Source: Gracilariopsis chorda
Taxonomy: Eukaryota > Rhodophyta > Florideophyceae > Gracilariales > Gracilariaceae
Assembly (NCBI GenBank): GCA_003194525.1
Contig: NBIV01000001.1
Location: 806,001 to 870,000, forward strand
Length of the DNA stretch: 64,000 nt
Direction of reading: 5' to 3'
Below the pieces are notes generated by a model that made no database searches, was not told the origin of the DNA, and saw only the letters and a program-made list of their open reading frames with translations. Position 1 is the stretch's first letter; every line of letters begins with the position of its first letter. A program made the translations under genes and the position numbers. Below, piece after piece: positions 9,421-19,915 of this stretch.

Positions 9421-9972
9421 ATGGACTCTACAACTGCCTTTGTTTCCGCACCCGTCACTGTTTTAACTTCCTCTTCGTTCCGAACAAGGATATCCCCAAG
9501 GCGCAATTTTGCCAGCAAGCGCCCAAAATGGCGACGTCAATCACCCTCAATGATGGCCAAGTTCCAACAGCAGAACACCAACACCGAACAACCTGACGGC
9601 GAGTCTCAGCTGGAAGACATTGTTCCCAAGGAACTTCCCCTCCCAACTTTGACAACCCTGACGGGAGTCCAGCAGCGACAAACTAAAACGCCAGAGGACG
9701 AAACGAATCAAGTCGACACCACCGAAGAAATAGACCTCTCACAAATATCTGCAATGGGTCCCGGTTTAAGCACAGCGGAAGAGCAGTCACTCATACGCTT
9801 TTTACAAAGCGCATTCGACGAGCTCAAGCAAATTGAATGGCCCTCAGCTGGAAGAGTAGTGCGACTTACCGCCATCATTATTGTCACAGTCATAATCGCC
9901 GTCATTGCCTTATATTTCGTTGACGGTTTCTTCTATCGGGTATCTCACATTTTGTTTGAAGGAAAGATCTAA
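9421..9972 (+). CDS. secE: Preprotein translocase subunit SecE, plastid type
   Basis: A 183-aa protein. Residues 1-40 are rich in Ser/Thr/Arg with few acids (MDSTTAFVSAPVTV.., SFRTRISPRRNF), a plastid-transit-peptide composition. The C-terminal ~60 residues are the SecE core: an amphipathic helix with ELKQIEWPS, the conserved E(L)xxxxWP signature, then a single membrane helix (AIIIVTVIIAVIALYFVDGFF). SecE clamps the SecY channel in the thylakoid or inner envelope membrane. The start at 9421 is preferred over the open upstream extension because it puts the transit-like stretch at the N terminus. The 60-residue acidic/Gln-rich linker before the core is longer than in bacterial SecE. A nuclear copy implies transfer from the plastid genome. 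Confidence 0.85.
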   Translation: MDSTTAFVSAPVTVLTSSSFRTRISPRRNFASKRPKWRRQSPSMMAKFQQQNTNTEQPDGESQLEDIVPKELPLPTLTTLTGVQQRQTKTPEDETNQVDTTEEIDLSQISAMGPGLSTAEEQSLIRFLQSAFDELKQIEWPSAGRVVRLTAIIIVTVIIAVIALYFVDGFFYRVSHILFEGKI

Positions 9973-10383
9973 GAACGTTTTTCTAGCTGCGGGAGAATAT
10001 AAAGGAAAACAAACCGCTGCGCTCAGCGCACCCTATGTTGCCTCTATCTCACAGACGCCTCCATCCGTGCGCGTTTGGGCCGTTTGCCCTGTTAATTTTA
10101 CTCGAACTATGGGTTTTGTTGGTGCCATTCTGTGGGTAGGCAAAAATGCAACTTCCGAAGTGCTTAAAAACGGAAGGTCTGAAATGCATCTTCGATCGCG
10201 TGTGCTGCTGCAGCTTTCTCTTTGAAAAAAAACGAGCAGGCCGCTCAAAGTGCTACTAAGATGTCCCTTACCCCTTCTTTGGCGTTGTTAAGTAATTCAA
10301 TGTTAATGTGTACCTATCATACAACTTGTTCGTGACGAAAGCAAAAGACCTTTCCTGCTCTGCCTGGCCTGCCAAGTTCCACC
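9973..10383. other. Convergent intergenic, 0.4 kb
   Basis: The 3' ends of the SecE gene and the DMT transporter gene face each other here. I see no gene or repeat. Confidence 0.5.
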
Positions 10384-11696
10384 TCAGTCGTCTGTTGTTG
10401 TTGCCGGCTCCTTTCGCTTTCTTGAAAGACTATTTGCGTTTCCCAGAGCAAAACTTCTGTCCGGAGGTATTTCAAGCCCTTGTAAGAGCGACAACGGCAA
10501 GCTCCTCGACAGATCGACAGATTTACTCATAACCCGTCTCAGTTTTCTCGCCGCTCTCGTAGCAACAGCGTCGACATGAGATAGTTTCTGGTATCCGCTT
10601 GAAGCATTTGCAGCTGCAGATGCTGCAGAATAACCCAGCGCGCCAATGATTACAACGGCTGTCGAAACGCCTTTTCGTGAATTGTAGCATTGTGACGCCT
10701 GATGGGTGCAGAAAAGCAACGAACTTATTCCGAAAACACTCACTGCTCGAATTGCGTTGAGCACTCCTATGGGCACTGCACCCACTGTGGCCACTACGTC
10801 GTAATGCGAGATGGCATGAAAGAAAGAAGCGATTGTTAGATAGATATACTCTTCAACAATGATAGTGGTGTTTCCGTGATGTTGTTGTATAGAGCTTGTG
10901 ACAAGTAGCTTCCAGTTGGGCACGGTGTGAACCAGCACATATGCAGCGAATAGCACTAAACACGAACCGCCAGTATACAAGGATAAATCGAGACCAGAGG
11001 GGCAGGAAGACTGTCAGACTCTTGTTCGCCTTCCTTCGGAGCATCCTCCAAAAGATGTTCAGCGATGACATAGTTTGTGGAGTAGAAGAGACACGACACT
11101 AGCACAAATGAAAGGCCGCTCATGAGACTGGCCGCACCTGCTTCTGAAGCGGAATGGGTGACTTGCTCGGCAGTGATCATAAGACCAGTGGTAATAACAG
11201 CAACAAAAACCCATTGAGAAATAGAAAGACGCTTTCTAAGGAAAAAAGTGCTAAGCAAAGCGGTAAAGACTGTACCACCGGAGAAAACAACCTGATAAAG
11301 ACCCGAGCCCGCAATGGATAGCCCCGTAAGTCCAGTCAGAAAGCCACCGGTTTCATTGAAAGCAAGCACGAATAACTTTCTCCTATCGCGATGAAAAACA
11401 GTTTCGAAAAAGCCCAGTTGCTGTTGTTGCTTGTTGTTGTCGTACAAAGCGTGGTGCACTCGGTTGGCATCATCGCCTCCAGCAGACCACACGCCAAGCG
11501 TATCAAGCAGTCGAAAACACCTCGCGCCTAGAAAGTACACCGAGAAGATTCCCACGTAATTCGGAATGGCGAGTAAAAAAGTGGAGCGATCACCACCGCC
11601 AGAGTATAGCACGCCTTGAATGCAGACGGTTTGCACGAGCCCGGTGAGTACGAAGACGGCGGCGGACAGAAATATTCGGAGCGCACCGCCGGCCAT
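10384..11696 (-). CDS. DMT/EamA-superfamily transporter (SLC35-like), frame broken once
   Basis: Two overlapping minus-strand frames (11696-10956 and 10980-10384) together give a ~430-residue, ~10-helix protein. The first frame has helices beginning at residue ~8, a Gln/Asn linker, and the typical DMT half ending ...GLSFVLVSCLFYSTNYVIAEHLL. The second continues with helices such as CLVLFAAYVLV and AVVIIGALGYSAA and a basic tail. Family members move nucleotide sugars or other small metabolites; the substrate cannot be read here. The second frame has no ATG (it would begin at TTG), so the two belong to one gene. The shift lies near 10970-10985. No GT..AG intron that restores frame was found, so it is either a sequencing or assembly indel or a recent frameshift mutation. 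Confidence 0.65.
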
Positions 11697-12295
11697 ACTG
11701 TCGCGAGCTAGCAGAGGGCTGCGCGACGCTTACATGGGCGACTGCGCAGGCAGTTGGGAGTGCTTTGTGGGGAGGGGTTGTAGGGGGGGAAGGGCACGAG
11801 CGGCTGGTGTGACAGAGGCGCAACCGTACTGTTCTTCTTCTCTGACAAAGCACACGCACGCACGCACGATGACGTGCAGCGATTGGAATTTGATTAGGTG
11901 AGTGGTGCGGAAAAGTTATGGTTTATGCCACACGCGGAAACGATGTAGATACACATGTACCGTTGGGTACCCTTGGGTAGTCTCTACTAGAGAGAGTTGC
12001 CGCAGCTTCATGCCGGGAAGGTGTGTTTTGAAAGATCAGCATTCCGCTCGCGCGCGCCCATTGGTGTGCTACAATTGGTGCAGTGGTAGCGAACCAATCA
12101 TTATCGATAGCTTAACCCCGTACCAGTGCGCGCTCAGCCAACACGCATTCTTGACAACTCTGTAAACGCCACGATGCGCCGTTATTCCCCCGTGCTCTCT
12201 TTTACAAACATACAATATCATACAAGTACAAGATCTTGAACAAGTTCTCCCAGTGGATACGAAATATTAAACAACATCGGAAGTACGACAACCCG
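11697..12295. other. Intergenic, 0.6 kb
   Basis: Holds the promoter of the minus-strand transporter gene and the 3' side of the FNR-J gene. No gene was recognised; a tRNA-like word near 12074 was examined and rejected. Confidence 0.5.
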
Positions 12296-14182
12296 TTACA
12301 GACCGGCCACACCATACGAATCATACCGCCTCCGCTTTTCTTCATCCTTCAACACCGTCCACGCCACAACAATCTGCTTCATCTTCGTATGCGCCTCATC
12401 AACATTGTCAGGGTTACGATCCGGATGGTGTTCCATAGCCATTTTCCGATAAGCCTGCTTAATTTCAGCTCGACTCGCCCCACGTTCAATTCCCAGTAGT
12501 CCGTACAAGTCCATGCCCACCCCGCCTCTCGGCGACGCCGAACGACGTCGAGATGAATTCTGGTTCCATCCATTCCAGCTCTTTCCGGAGCTGCTCCCTT
12601 GACCACTACCACCGCTGCCGTATCGTTGGTAACCACTGGAAGATGGCTGCTGTCGATCCTTCGCAGTGTGCTCGTATTCGTATCGATACCCACCCTTTTG
12701 ATACCCACTCCATCCACCGCCACTCCACCCTGTAGAACTATTCCAAGTAGAATTGCCGTACTGCTGGTAACTAGAAGACGACCAATCGCTGGACGCGTCC
12801 TTATTAGCACTTTTCCCAAATCCGGTTTTTACCCAGTCCCAGTACTCCTGCGCCCCGGTCTGGCTCCACGCCTTCTGACTCGTGTTGTTCCACATATTCT
12901 CCCCCTGCCACTTGCTCCGTTTATCATCCCACGACTTCCAGTACTGACCCCACGAAAAGCCATCCCACTCGACCTTCTTCCACTGCTCCCCATTCTTCGC
13001 CGCCCAGGACGCCCACGCATTGGCCTTATCTCGTTGGCTAGCCTGTTCATGTCTGTCAACCCTACTCTGTGTAGCCCATTTCTTTTCAAATTCTTGGCGC
13101 ATCTCTTCGCGAACTCCAACCCAACTGTCCCACACACTTTGTTCAAACTTGGCCCTCATGAAGTCGTTATACGTGCTTTCCGGCATAGTAGACGACAACG
13201 TATCATACCGATTCATTGACACACGTTGAGATGCGCTTTGAGCCACATCTCGTAAAGTGAAACGATGTATCGAAGAGTTTCGGAAACCACAAAGCATAAA
13301 GATTTTGGACAATGCATTCATGGTGTCATCCTGAGCCACGCACGATAGGGCGTGATCTTTAGACAACTCAGCATGCGTTCCAAGACTCATAGCCGAAACG
13401 CACTCGCCAAGACTCTTCGCAACGATCGGGATAACCGTTACACCATACGCCATCCACCTTGAGAACTTGTGGATATAGGGAATGCTAGTGGCGGTTGGAA
13501 CGGCGGCGTAAACTTTGATGAAACTGGTGCGATTACAGCCCTCTCCTGTGGAGGCGCGGAACGAAGCGGATTCCAAAAGCGCGTTGAGAGCGGCAAAGCC
13601 GTGCAAAGAGTCTACGAAAACATGCAAGTTGGAGCCACGTTGAAGGTTTATGGAAATGCCCTTTCCCATGACGTTTGAAATTGCAACGGTTTGATGGCGT
13701 TCGGCCTGTTTGAGATGTTTGCGATGGTGCTTTGCGGAAAGAATGAAATGAAAGGTAGTGGAAAAAATGTCTGGGGGGGATGCGATGACGGCCAATACAG
13801 GCTCATCACAGCCCGGAAAGAGGAGATGAACCAACTGGCCCGGAGTGGTGTACATTTTGTTTAAGTGCGACTCTGAAACATCTACGGCCAGTTGGACGAG
13901 ATGAGCGGAGGCGGAGATCGGGTTGGTTTGCAGAATTCTGGCGGTGCTTACCGGAAATGGAGGGGAGGGGATGGAGTGCGTTGTGTGGGACGGAGCAGAT
14001 GGCGTTTCGAAATTCATTTGCGTCATGAACAGGTTCCAGAAGTGTGCCATGGAGTGACTCGGGCCGGAAAGTCGCATCCGGGGGCACGGCAAACAGGAAG
14101 CTGTACGCGCATGGTGCGGGGGAAAAGCTGGAGTAAACTGGGATGTCAACGGTGCAGGCGCGATGAACGCTGCGAATGGCAT
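12296..14182 (-). CDS. Ferredoxin-reductase-like domain fused to a C-terminal J domain (628 aa)
   Basis: Three parts are visible. (1) Residues 1-~75 are Pro/Ser/His-rich with few acids, beginning MPFAAF, compatible with an organelle (plastid) presequence. (2) Residues ~90-330 resemble the pKIWI502-type FNR-like family: a VDVSES.. strand, PGQLVHLLFPG with the FAD-type PGQ, AVIASPP, VMGKGISIN, and a later segment giving local matches such as VYAAVPTATSIPYIHKFSRWMAYGVTVIPI. The usual Gly-rich NAD(P)-binding turn is replaced by VDSLHGFAALNAL, so nucleotide binding may be weak or lost. (3) A Trp/Ser/Gly/Tyr-rich linker (~360-555), then a full J domain at 557-628 with the HPD motif at 586-588. J domains recruit and stimulate Hsp70. 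The frame is uninterrupted and codon use looks uniform, so this is one gene, not an artefactual join. Confidence 0.8.
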   Translation of the reverse strand: MPFAAFIAPAPLTSQFTPAFPPHHARTASCLPCPRMRLSGPSHSMAHFWNLFMTQMNFETPSAPSHTTHSIPSPPFPVSTARILQTNPISASAHLVQLAVDVSESHLNKMYTTPGQLVHLLFPGCDEPVLAVIASPPDIFSTTFHFILSAKHHRKHLKQAERHQTVAISNVMGKGISINLQRGSNLHVFVDSLHGFAALNALLESASFRASTGEGCNRTSFIKVYAAVPTATSIPYIHKFSRWMAYGVTVIPIVAKSLGECVSAMSLGTHAELSKDHALSCVAQDDTMNALSKIFMLCGFRNSSIHRFTLRDVAQSASQRVSMNRYDTLSSTMPESTYNDFMRAKFEQSVWDSWVGVREEMRQEFEKKWATQSRVDRHEQASQRDKANAWASWAAKNGEQWKKVEWDGFSWGQYWKSWDDKRSKWQGENMWNNTSQKAWSQTGAQEYWDWVKTGFGKSANKDASSDWSSSSYQQYGNSTWNSSTGWSGGGWSGYQKGGYRYEYEHTAKDRQQPSSSGYQRYGSGGSGQGSSSGKSWNGWNQNSSRRRSASPRGGVGMDLYGLLGIERGASRAEIKQAYRKMAMEHHPDRNPDNVDEAHTKMKQIVVAWTVLKDEEKRRRYDSYGVAGL

Positions 14183-14875
14183 GGTGAACGGGGCGCTTGT
14201 GCGGGGAGGGGTGTCGGGGGAGAGAAGGTTGCGTAGAATGGCAGATGAGCGGCTTTATAGCGAGGGCGATGACGAGCTGTGGAGCAGCGCCTTCGATGGG
14301 GGGGGGGAGCACTGCATTTCTGGCAAGCTGCGGTGGGGGCCAGTTGGTGCAATGAGATATGGGCGGACGAATGATTGTGCTACACATGGACTGGTGTTAA
14401 CGCCGTGGCCAATGGCGTTGCAGAAAGCTCTTTGTTGCATGCACGGGGTTGGCGGCTCGGGGTGTTTTCGGTGTTTGCTCGAATGGCTCGGCGTGAAGTT
14501 GTGGAAGCGCCCTTTCTTCGGCCTGGACAGCGCGGTGCCGCCGCTGCTTTGCTGGTTGCGCTGCCTCCTTCGTAGGAGATTGAGATGCGCTTGTACATGT
14601 GCTGCCTTTGTTTCGTTTGGTGAGCAGAGCACTATAACTTGCCCGCGTCATCCTGTTCAACCCGCCTCCATGCCCCCCCTCCCCTCCCCGCCCTCTTCTC
14701 GTCGTACAGCTGTACACGCACGCCTGCTGCCGCGAAACGCAACGCCTGAAACGAGACTTTTCTGAAAAGTTTTAACGAATTTCGTGTGTGCCCAACCGCA
14801 ACGAGAAAGCGCCGAGTCCAAAGCCCCGTCACCAGCGTCATCCGCCGCATCACTTCGCGCAAACCACAGAGCGCA
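14183..14875. promoter_or_regulatory. Divergent promoter between FNR-J and FAM50 genes
   Basis: The 693 bp separate two head-to-head genes. Long spurious frames cross it on both strands because stop codons are sparse in this G/C-rich stretch, but none has protein-like features. No RNA gene recognised. Confidence 0.5.
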
Positions 14876-15962
14876 ATGGCGTCCTACACAGGCGGCTCCA
14901 AAGCCGCCTCCCGCATCCAAGCACTGCAAGCGCAGCGCAAAACGCAGCAAGAACGCCTCAATCAACGCAAGCAACAAATTGTCACAGCCTCTTCCACCCC
15001 CGTGTCAAACAGCTTTCAGTCCCGCTCAGACACCCATCACGACCTTCTGCAAACTGATGCAATTGGACTGGTTACCCACACTGACTTTAAAGCGCGCAGA
15101 AAACAGTTGCAAAACCGTGACGCTGCTACGTCTGCGCAGGTGTCAACGCCCGCACCGCCGCGAAAACGTCCACCTGTTAAACGCGCTGTTTTGTCCTTTG
15201 CAGCTGATAGCGATGATAGCGATGGTAGCGATGGTAGCAGCCCCGATAATCAACCTCTTCAGCACGGACGAAAAGAAGCTGCTCATGCCCCCAAGAAGAA
15301 GAGACGATTGCGCAAGGACCCTGACGTCGATTCCAGTTTCCTACCGGATCGAGACCGCGAGCTCGCCGAGGAGAAAGAGCGAGAGCGACTGAAACAAGAT
15401 TGGCTACGCAAACAAGACGCCATCAAGAACGAAATCGTTCGCATTACTTACAGTTTCTGGGACGGCACTGGACATCGCAAGCTCATCAACTGCAAAAAGG
15501 GAACTACCATTGCTCACTTTTTAACCATTGTGCAAACTCAGGTAAAGCAGTTACGGAACACCACCGCCGACTCACTCATGTTCATCAAGGAGGATCTTAT
15601 CATTCCTCATCACTACTCCTTCTATGATTTCATAGTTTCCAAAGCCCGCGGGGTACGTCTTTGCACACTTCCTGCCCTGCGCAACAACCAAACTGTGTAC
15701 TGACTAATACCGAATTCTCACATTTCGTCTGCTGACGTTGTTTGCTTTCGCCTTATAGAAAAGCGGTCCTTTGTTTAATTTTGATGTTGTTGAAGATGTT
15801 CGACTGCTAGCTGATGCTAGTAAGGAAAAGGAAGACGCACACGCCGCCAAAGTTGTTGAGAGACGTTGGTATGAAAGAAATCGTCATATCTTCCCAGCCT
15901 CCCGATGGGAAGTGTATGATCCCACCAAAAAGTTCGCAAAGTACACCATCCACGGCCAGTGA
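14876..15962 (+). CDS. FAM50/XAP5 nuclear protein (XCT-like), two exons
   Basis: Coding join 14876..15652 and 15759..15962 gives 326 aa. The N-terminal half is helical and charged with a poly-basic/acidic region ([18 protein letters not shown]). The C-terminal XAP5 domain is unmistakable: [23 protein letters not shown], then across the intron [26 protein letters not shown] and KKFAKYTI. The intron (15653-15758, 106 nt, GTACGT..TATAG) falls after the Gly of SKARG, and removing it restores the conserved KARGKSGPLF block. FAM50/XAP5 proteins are nuclear and linked to spliceosomal C complexes in animals and to circadian and small-RNA control in plants (XCT). Start: ATG at 14876 (GCGCAATGGC). Its stop lies 19 bp from the stop of the convergent aminopeptidase gene. 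Confidence 0.93.
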
Positions 15963-15981
15963 GGCACCCAACGATTCGCCC

Positions 15982-17532
15982 TTACGAAAAACGCTCGCGG
16001 ATTAACTCGAATGCAGCCCGCAGTCCCATCGCCTCCCCGCCTTCAGGTCGCCCGGGACTCGACGTGCTGTTGTACGCCATCAAGTCTATGTGCATCCATG
16101 TGCAGTCTCCTACGAATTCCTTCAGATACAGAGCTGCCGTGATGGCACCACCAAGTCCCCCACTACTGCAGCTTTTGATATCGGCGAGAGGAGTGTCCAA
16201 CAGCTTGCGGTATGGTTGATGTAGAGGTAACCTCCATACGATATCTTCCATTCTGTTTCCAGCCGAGTACAATTGGTCTGCAAGTGCATCGTCGTCACAA
16301 AACACGCCGGGAATGTCGGGTCCCAATGCCACTCGTTGCGCTCCTGTCAGTGTCGCAAAGTCGACAATCAACTCGGGATTATCTTCTGTAGCTGCCACTA
16401 GAGCATCCGCGAGAATGAGACGCCCTTCGGCGTCCGAGTTCACGTTGAGAGTAGTTGTGCCGTTGCGCGCCGTCAAGATATCTCCAGGTCGAAAACTATT
16501 GCTACTAACTGAATTCTCCACTGCTGGAATGAGCACTCGTAAACGCACATCTAGTTGCGCGCTCATGATCATGTGCGCGAGACCTAACACATGTGCCGCT
16601 CCTCCCATGTCCTTGCTCATCGTTACCATCGAATTGGTTGGTTTCAAGCTTAAACCACCAGTGTCATAACAGACACCCTTTCCAACTAGAGTAATGGCAC
16701 GCTGTGCAGATTCGTTCCAGGTAAGTTCGATGAGCCTTGGAGCACGCTCAGTGCTTGCTGCACGACCTACGCGATGAACCTGAGGATAGCCGTGTTGCAA
16801 CAGCTGCTGCCCGACGATAGATGTTGAACGCGCTGCATGTTGTGCCGCTAGTGTTGACACTGCTGCCTCCAGATTTCGAGGTCCAAAGTCCTCTGCTGGA
16901 GTTGATATCATATCGCGAACCATGTAAGTAGCTTGCAAGGCGCGATCAACAGAGGCGCGAACGGGGCTGTCCGCAGCGGTACGCCGCACCAGACATGTTG
17001 GCGCTTCCGGTTTGTCTTCTTGCTTCTTGTACTTTGTGAACGCGTATGCAGTGAGACCCCATGCAAGTTCAATCGTCGCGTCGTCAAAGTCTGCGCTTTC
17101 GTTGATCCAATACAAATTGCCTTTCGGCAAACCAGAAAACGCTGCCGCCAGTCGCCACAAGTCTATGGAGCCGGGTTTAACTGGTAGTACAAAATGATCT
17201 ATCGACGCATCTGCAGCTGGAACCGGGGTGGGAGATGTGGGGTTGCTCTGCGCTTTGAGCCATGCCTTTTGAGCAGGCGTCTGGCGTTCAACATATTCAT
17301 CCCAGTCAGCCTTGGGTACGATATCCAATGGAGTTGCTTGAGTCGGTTCGGAGAAATGGGTTTGGAAACGGTTGGCAGAAAGTACAGCTGACATTCCAGG
17401 ATCAGTTGGAGTCATTGTAGATAGGACTACAAAACGGCGTCTTGGTCTGCCAACTCGAGGTATAGAGTAATTGCCTCGCGGAACAGCTACGCGAACAGAT
17501 GGAGCAAAAGCAGCAAGTCTGTGAAGTGACAT
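15982..17532 (-). CDS. Leucyl aminopeptidase, peptidase family M17, organelle-targeted
   Basis: A 516-aa protein. The N terminus (about 45 residues, Arg/Ser/Val-rich, MSLHRLAAFAPSVRVAVPRG) looks like a mitochondrial or plastid presequence. The C-terminal catalytic half contains the M17 hallmarks in order: GKGVCYDTGGLSLKP (first metal Lys and Asp), SKDMGGAAHV, and NVNSDAEGRLILAD, the NTDAEGRL signature with Ser for Thr. The enzyme is a two-metal hexameric exopeptidase removing N-terminal residues, used in protein turnover and glutathione breakdown. All expected metal ligands are visible, so activity is likely. Length fits the family. Start is the first ATG; a second in-frame ATG follows the presequence. 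Confidence 0.93.
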   Translation of the reverse strand: MSLHRLAAFAPSVRVAVPRGNYSIPRVGRPRRRFVVLSTMTPTDPGMSAVLSANRFQTHFSEPTQATPLDIVPKADWDEYVERQTPAQKAWLKAQSNPTSPTPVPAADASIDHFVLPVKPGSIDLWRLAAAFSGLPKGNLYWINESADFDDATIELAWGLTAYAFTKYKKQEDKPEAPTCLVRRTAADSPVRASVDRALQATYMVRDMISTPAEDFGPRNLEAAVSTLAAQHAARSTSIVGQQLLQHGYPQVHRVGRAASTERAPRLIELTWNESAQRAITLVGKGVCYDTGGLSLKPTNSMVTMSKDMGGAAHVLGLAHMIMSAQLDVRLRVLIPAVENSVSSNSFRPGDILTARNGTTTLNVNSDAEGRLILADALVAATEDNPELIVDFATLTGAQRVALGPDIPGVFCDDDALADQLYSAGNRMEDIVWRLPLHQPYRKLLDTPLADIKSCSSGGLGGAITAALYLKEFVGDCTWMHIDLMAYNSTSSPGRPEGGEAMGLRAAFELIRERFS

Positions 17533-18516
17533 TGCGCGTAACTTGTCATGAACGAGCTCCTCCCTCAGCCGATGACCCAGGAACAGTGATCCATTACAAA
17601 TACGAGGCTCCGTCGTTGGCAGAAGTTAGATACATGGTAAGAAATGGGAGATATGAGGTGCATGTCAGCCAACGTGAATCTGAGCCTCCGATGTGGATCT
17701 TGCACACGTCGTGATTTGAAGGCTACAGTAGAGAGCAGTGAACTTAAATACAAAGAATCTGAAAAGTACGACTGTATCATCATTGCTCGTTGTAGCTCCT
17801 ATTTCGAACGCGTTCGGAGTTGAGCTACTCAAGAGACCCGATTGCGAATCCATTTCGCCTCCCCTACTTGAGAAGGAAGGCGGGCATGCCTCGCGAAGGC
17901 GGATCAGCTCATGCCTTTTGTCTGAGGAGAGAGAAAGTCTTTAGGATTTAAAAGGATACAACCGAGATGCCTCAATCAGGTGTCTGCGAGTAGCGGGAGA
18001 ACGAAGGGTTGCTGAGTCCCACCCTGCTGCTCCACCGGTAGGACCGCTACCATTGGTACAGTAACGCTCGCGAGAAGGATATATGCAGACCCGGGGGAGA
18101 GGTAGAATTCTGTAGTAACAGTGACATGCCGAGGGCAGCATAGAAACAAGGAAATTTTTGCTAACTAGAACGTATAGAAGTGGCCGAGCACGTCGTTCGG
18201 AGCGACGACGACGACGGCGACGACGACGATGGTGTCCAGTGGTCGGCTGTTTTGAGCATGGAGCATCTGCAGCGCAATTCGAGCGGCTGGTTTCGCGTTG
18301 TCGTAATCTATAGCTGCGTGTCCATAATTCCGAGAGGCTGAGAACGATCTTTTGAAGAAATCCAAACTTGTTTAGGGGTTTTTCTTTCCAATCAGCCCCC
18401 TCCTGCAAAAAGTAAAGTGCTCGTAAGCTAGCGCTTTACCTGTTTAGTCATTAGGATTCCTTGCGTCAAATCTTACGACGAATCCTTCGCAAACCTCTCT
18501 CCGGACATTTGTTGTA
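17533..18516. promoter_or_regulatory. Divergent region with a CGA/CGG trinucleotide tract
   Basis: Promoter region between the aminopeptidase and the tocopherol-cyclase-like gene. An imperfect CGA-type trinucleotide tract lies at about 18195-18232. It makes an Arg-run ORF on the minus strand that I do not accept as a gene. A TTGGTAC word is at 18053. Nothing else was recognised. Confidence 0.45.
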
Positions 18517-19915
18517 ATGAGCAACGAAAAGTGGATGACTGCCTGCACAAGCGCAATATCAACGAAAAAACTTGCGTTTCTTCCAGTTGCGCCATTGAAA
18601 CCGAAATCGACTGGCCTCTCACACAAGTCGTGCTCCCCACGCATGACTCAGGTAGCTCAACCGACAGATTCAAGAATACAAACTGCACTTACACAAGCTC
18701 CACTCCAAAGCTCGAAACACGCTTGTTCGTATTTCGCCATTCGAAAGCCAAAAGAGAACTTCTTTGAGGGGTGGTATTTGAGAATATCTCTACCGGACTC
18801 AAATGAATCCTTCGCGTTTATGTTTGCAATCGAAGCACCTGATCGTGGTACTGTTCAACTGCTATCAGCAGATGATAGACTGTACGTTTGTGACCTTCCA
18901 AACAATGGTGGAAGGTTCGTCGGCAGCAAAGAGCGGTTTGATATTAGCCATTGGGCATATAAAGAACAATGTAAGAATGGTAAACAAGAAGCTGAAGCTT
19001 CAAACGGACGGCCTGTGATGCAAGGGTATAAGCTTTGTGGAACTTCATGCCATGGATGTTTTGAAAGCCATGACCGAGGGACTGATGCCACTCTCGTACA
19101 ATGGGGGGTTGATTACACACCGATGCTAACCTGGGGATCACGTGGCACTTCACGCCATACTGCTACATGGCTTGCCCAGTTTCCAATATTTGAACCTGGG
19201 TATCAAGTGCTAATGGCTCACGGGGTGGTGACCAGCGGATACATTCGATATAGGAACAGAGAGATTAAGCTAGCAGGAAGTAGTGTATACTCTGAGAAGA
19301 ACTGGGGTCAGTCGTTCCCAACGAAATGGTGGTGGGTTCAAGCAAATGCGTTCAAAGGAGAACCGGACTTGTCTGTCCTAGCTGTTGGGGCCACAAGACA
19401 GGTACTGTTCTGGACCGAGGACATTGGTATGCTCTCTGTACATTACAAAGGAGAGCTGTACGAGTTTTCAAATTGTAAGTTACCGTCCATCCGCAGATGA
19501 ACAATTACGTGATGGGGAATATGGCGTGAACTAACCTATGTGCGTGCTACCAGGGAATTCGGAGGTTGTTTGGGATGTCAGTGAGTGGGGTTCGTGGAAA
19601 GCATCAGCAAAGTCGTTGACAGGACATGAAATAGGTATAGAAGCTCATACCGATGAAAGCGCAGTTGAGGTTTTGGGGCCTTCGAAAGATGGCATGGTAT
19701 TCAACATACGAGACTGCTCTCGTGGGAATCTCACAGTGACTCTGAAGGATGAGTTTGGGAACAACATATTGGAAGGCGTCAGGTGTAGCAATGCTCAGGT
19801 TGAAGTGGGAGGAGAATGGAATGGCCGTTGGGCTGCAACTGTTCGCGTTCTACCCTGGCTTATCAGGTTCTTCATTAACTTGTTCAATGGGCCGAAGGTG
19901 GCCACGACACCTTAG
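18517..19915 (+). CDS. Tocopherol-cyclase-like protein (VTE1 family), two exons
   Basis: Coding join 18517..19474 and 19554..19915 gives 439 aa. After a ~60-residue Ser/Lys/Pro-rich N terminus that resembles a plastid transit peptide, the family motifs appear: NFFEGWYLRISLPD, FMFAIEAPD, GRPVMQGY, VYSEKNWGQSFPTKWWWVQ, and in exon 2 VVWDVSEWGSW. The intron (19475-19553, 79 nt, GTAAGT..CCAG) splits a Trp codon; splicing reads FSNW/NSEVVWD. VTE1 closes the chromanol ring of tocopherols from methyl-phytyl-quinol precursors at plastoglobules, making vitamin E. The family also includes bacterial homologues of uncertain activity, so substrate is inferred. The start is the first ATG; another lies six codons on. 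Confidence 0.9.

Noticed and set aside
12070..12095. TGGTGCAGTGGTAGCG, resembling the D-arm of a tRNA
   Set aside because: No matching T arm or acceptor stem downstream.
14163..14765. Long overlapping frames on both strands in the FNR-J/FAM50 promoter
   Set aside because: G/C-rich DNA with few stops; frames exist on both strands with Cys/Arg/Pro-rich nonsense composition.
17499..17714. 71-codon plus-strand ORF overlapping the aminopeptidase start
   Set aside because: Overlaps the 5' coding end of a confident gene on the other strand, and has no domain.
17941..18408. 155-codon minus-strand ORF with an Arg run
   Set aside because: The Arg run is a translated CGA-type simple repeat; the remainder is not protein-like.
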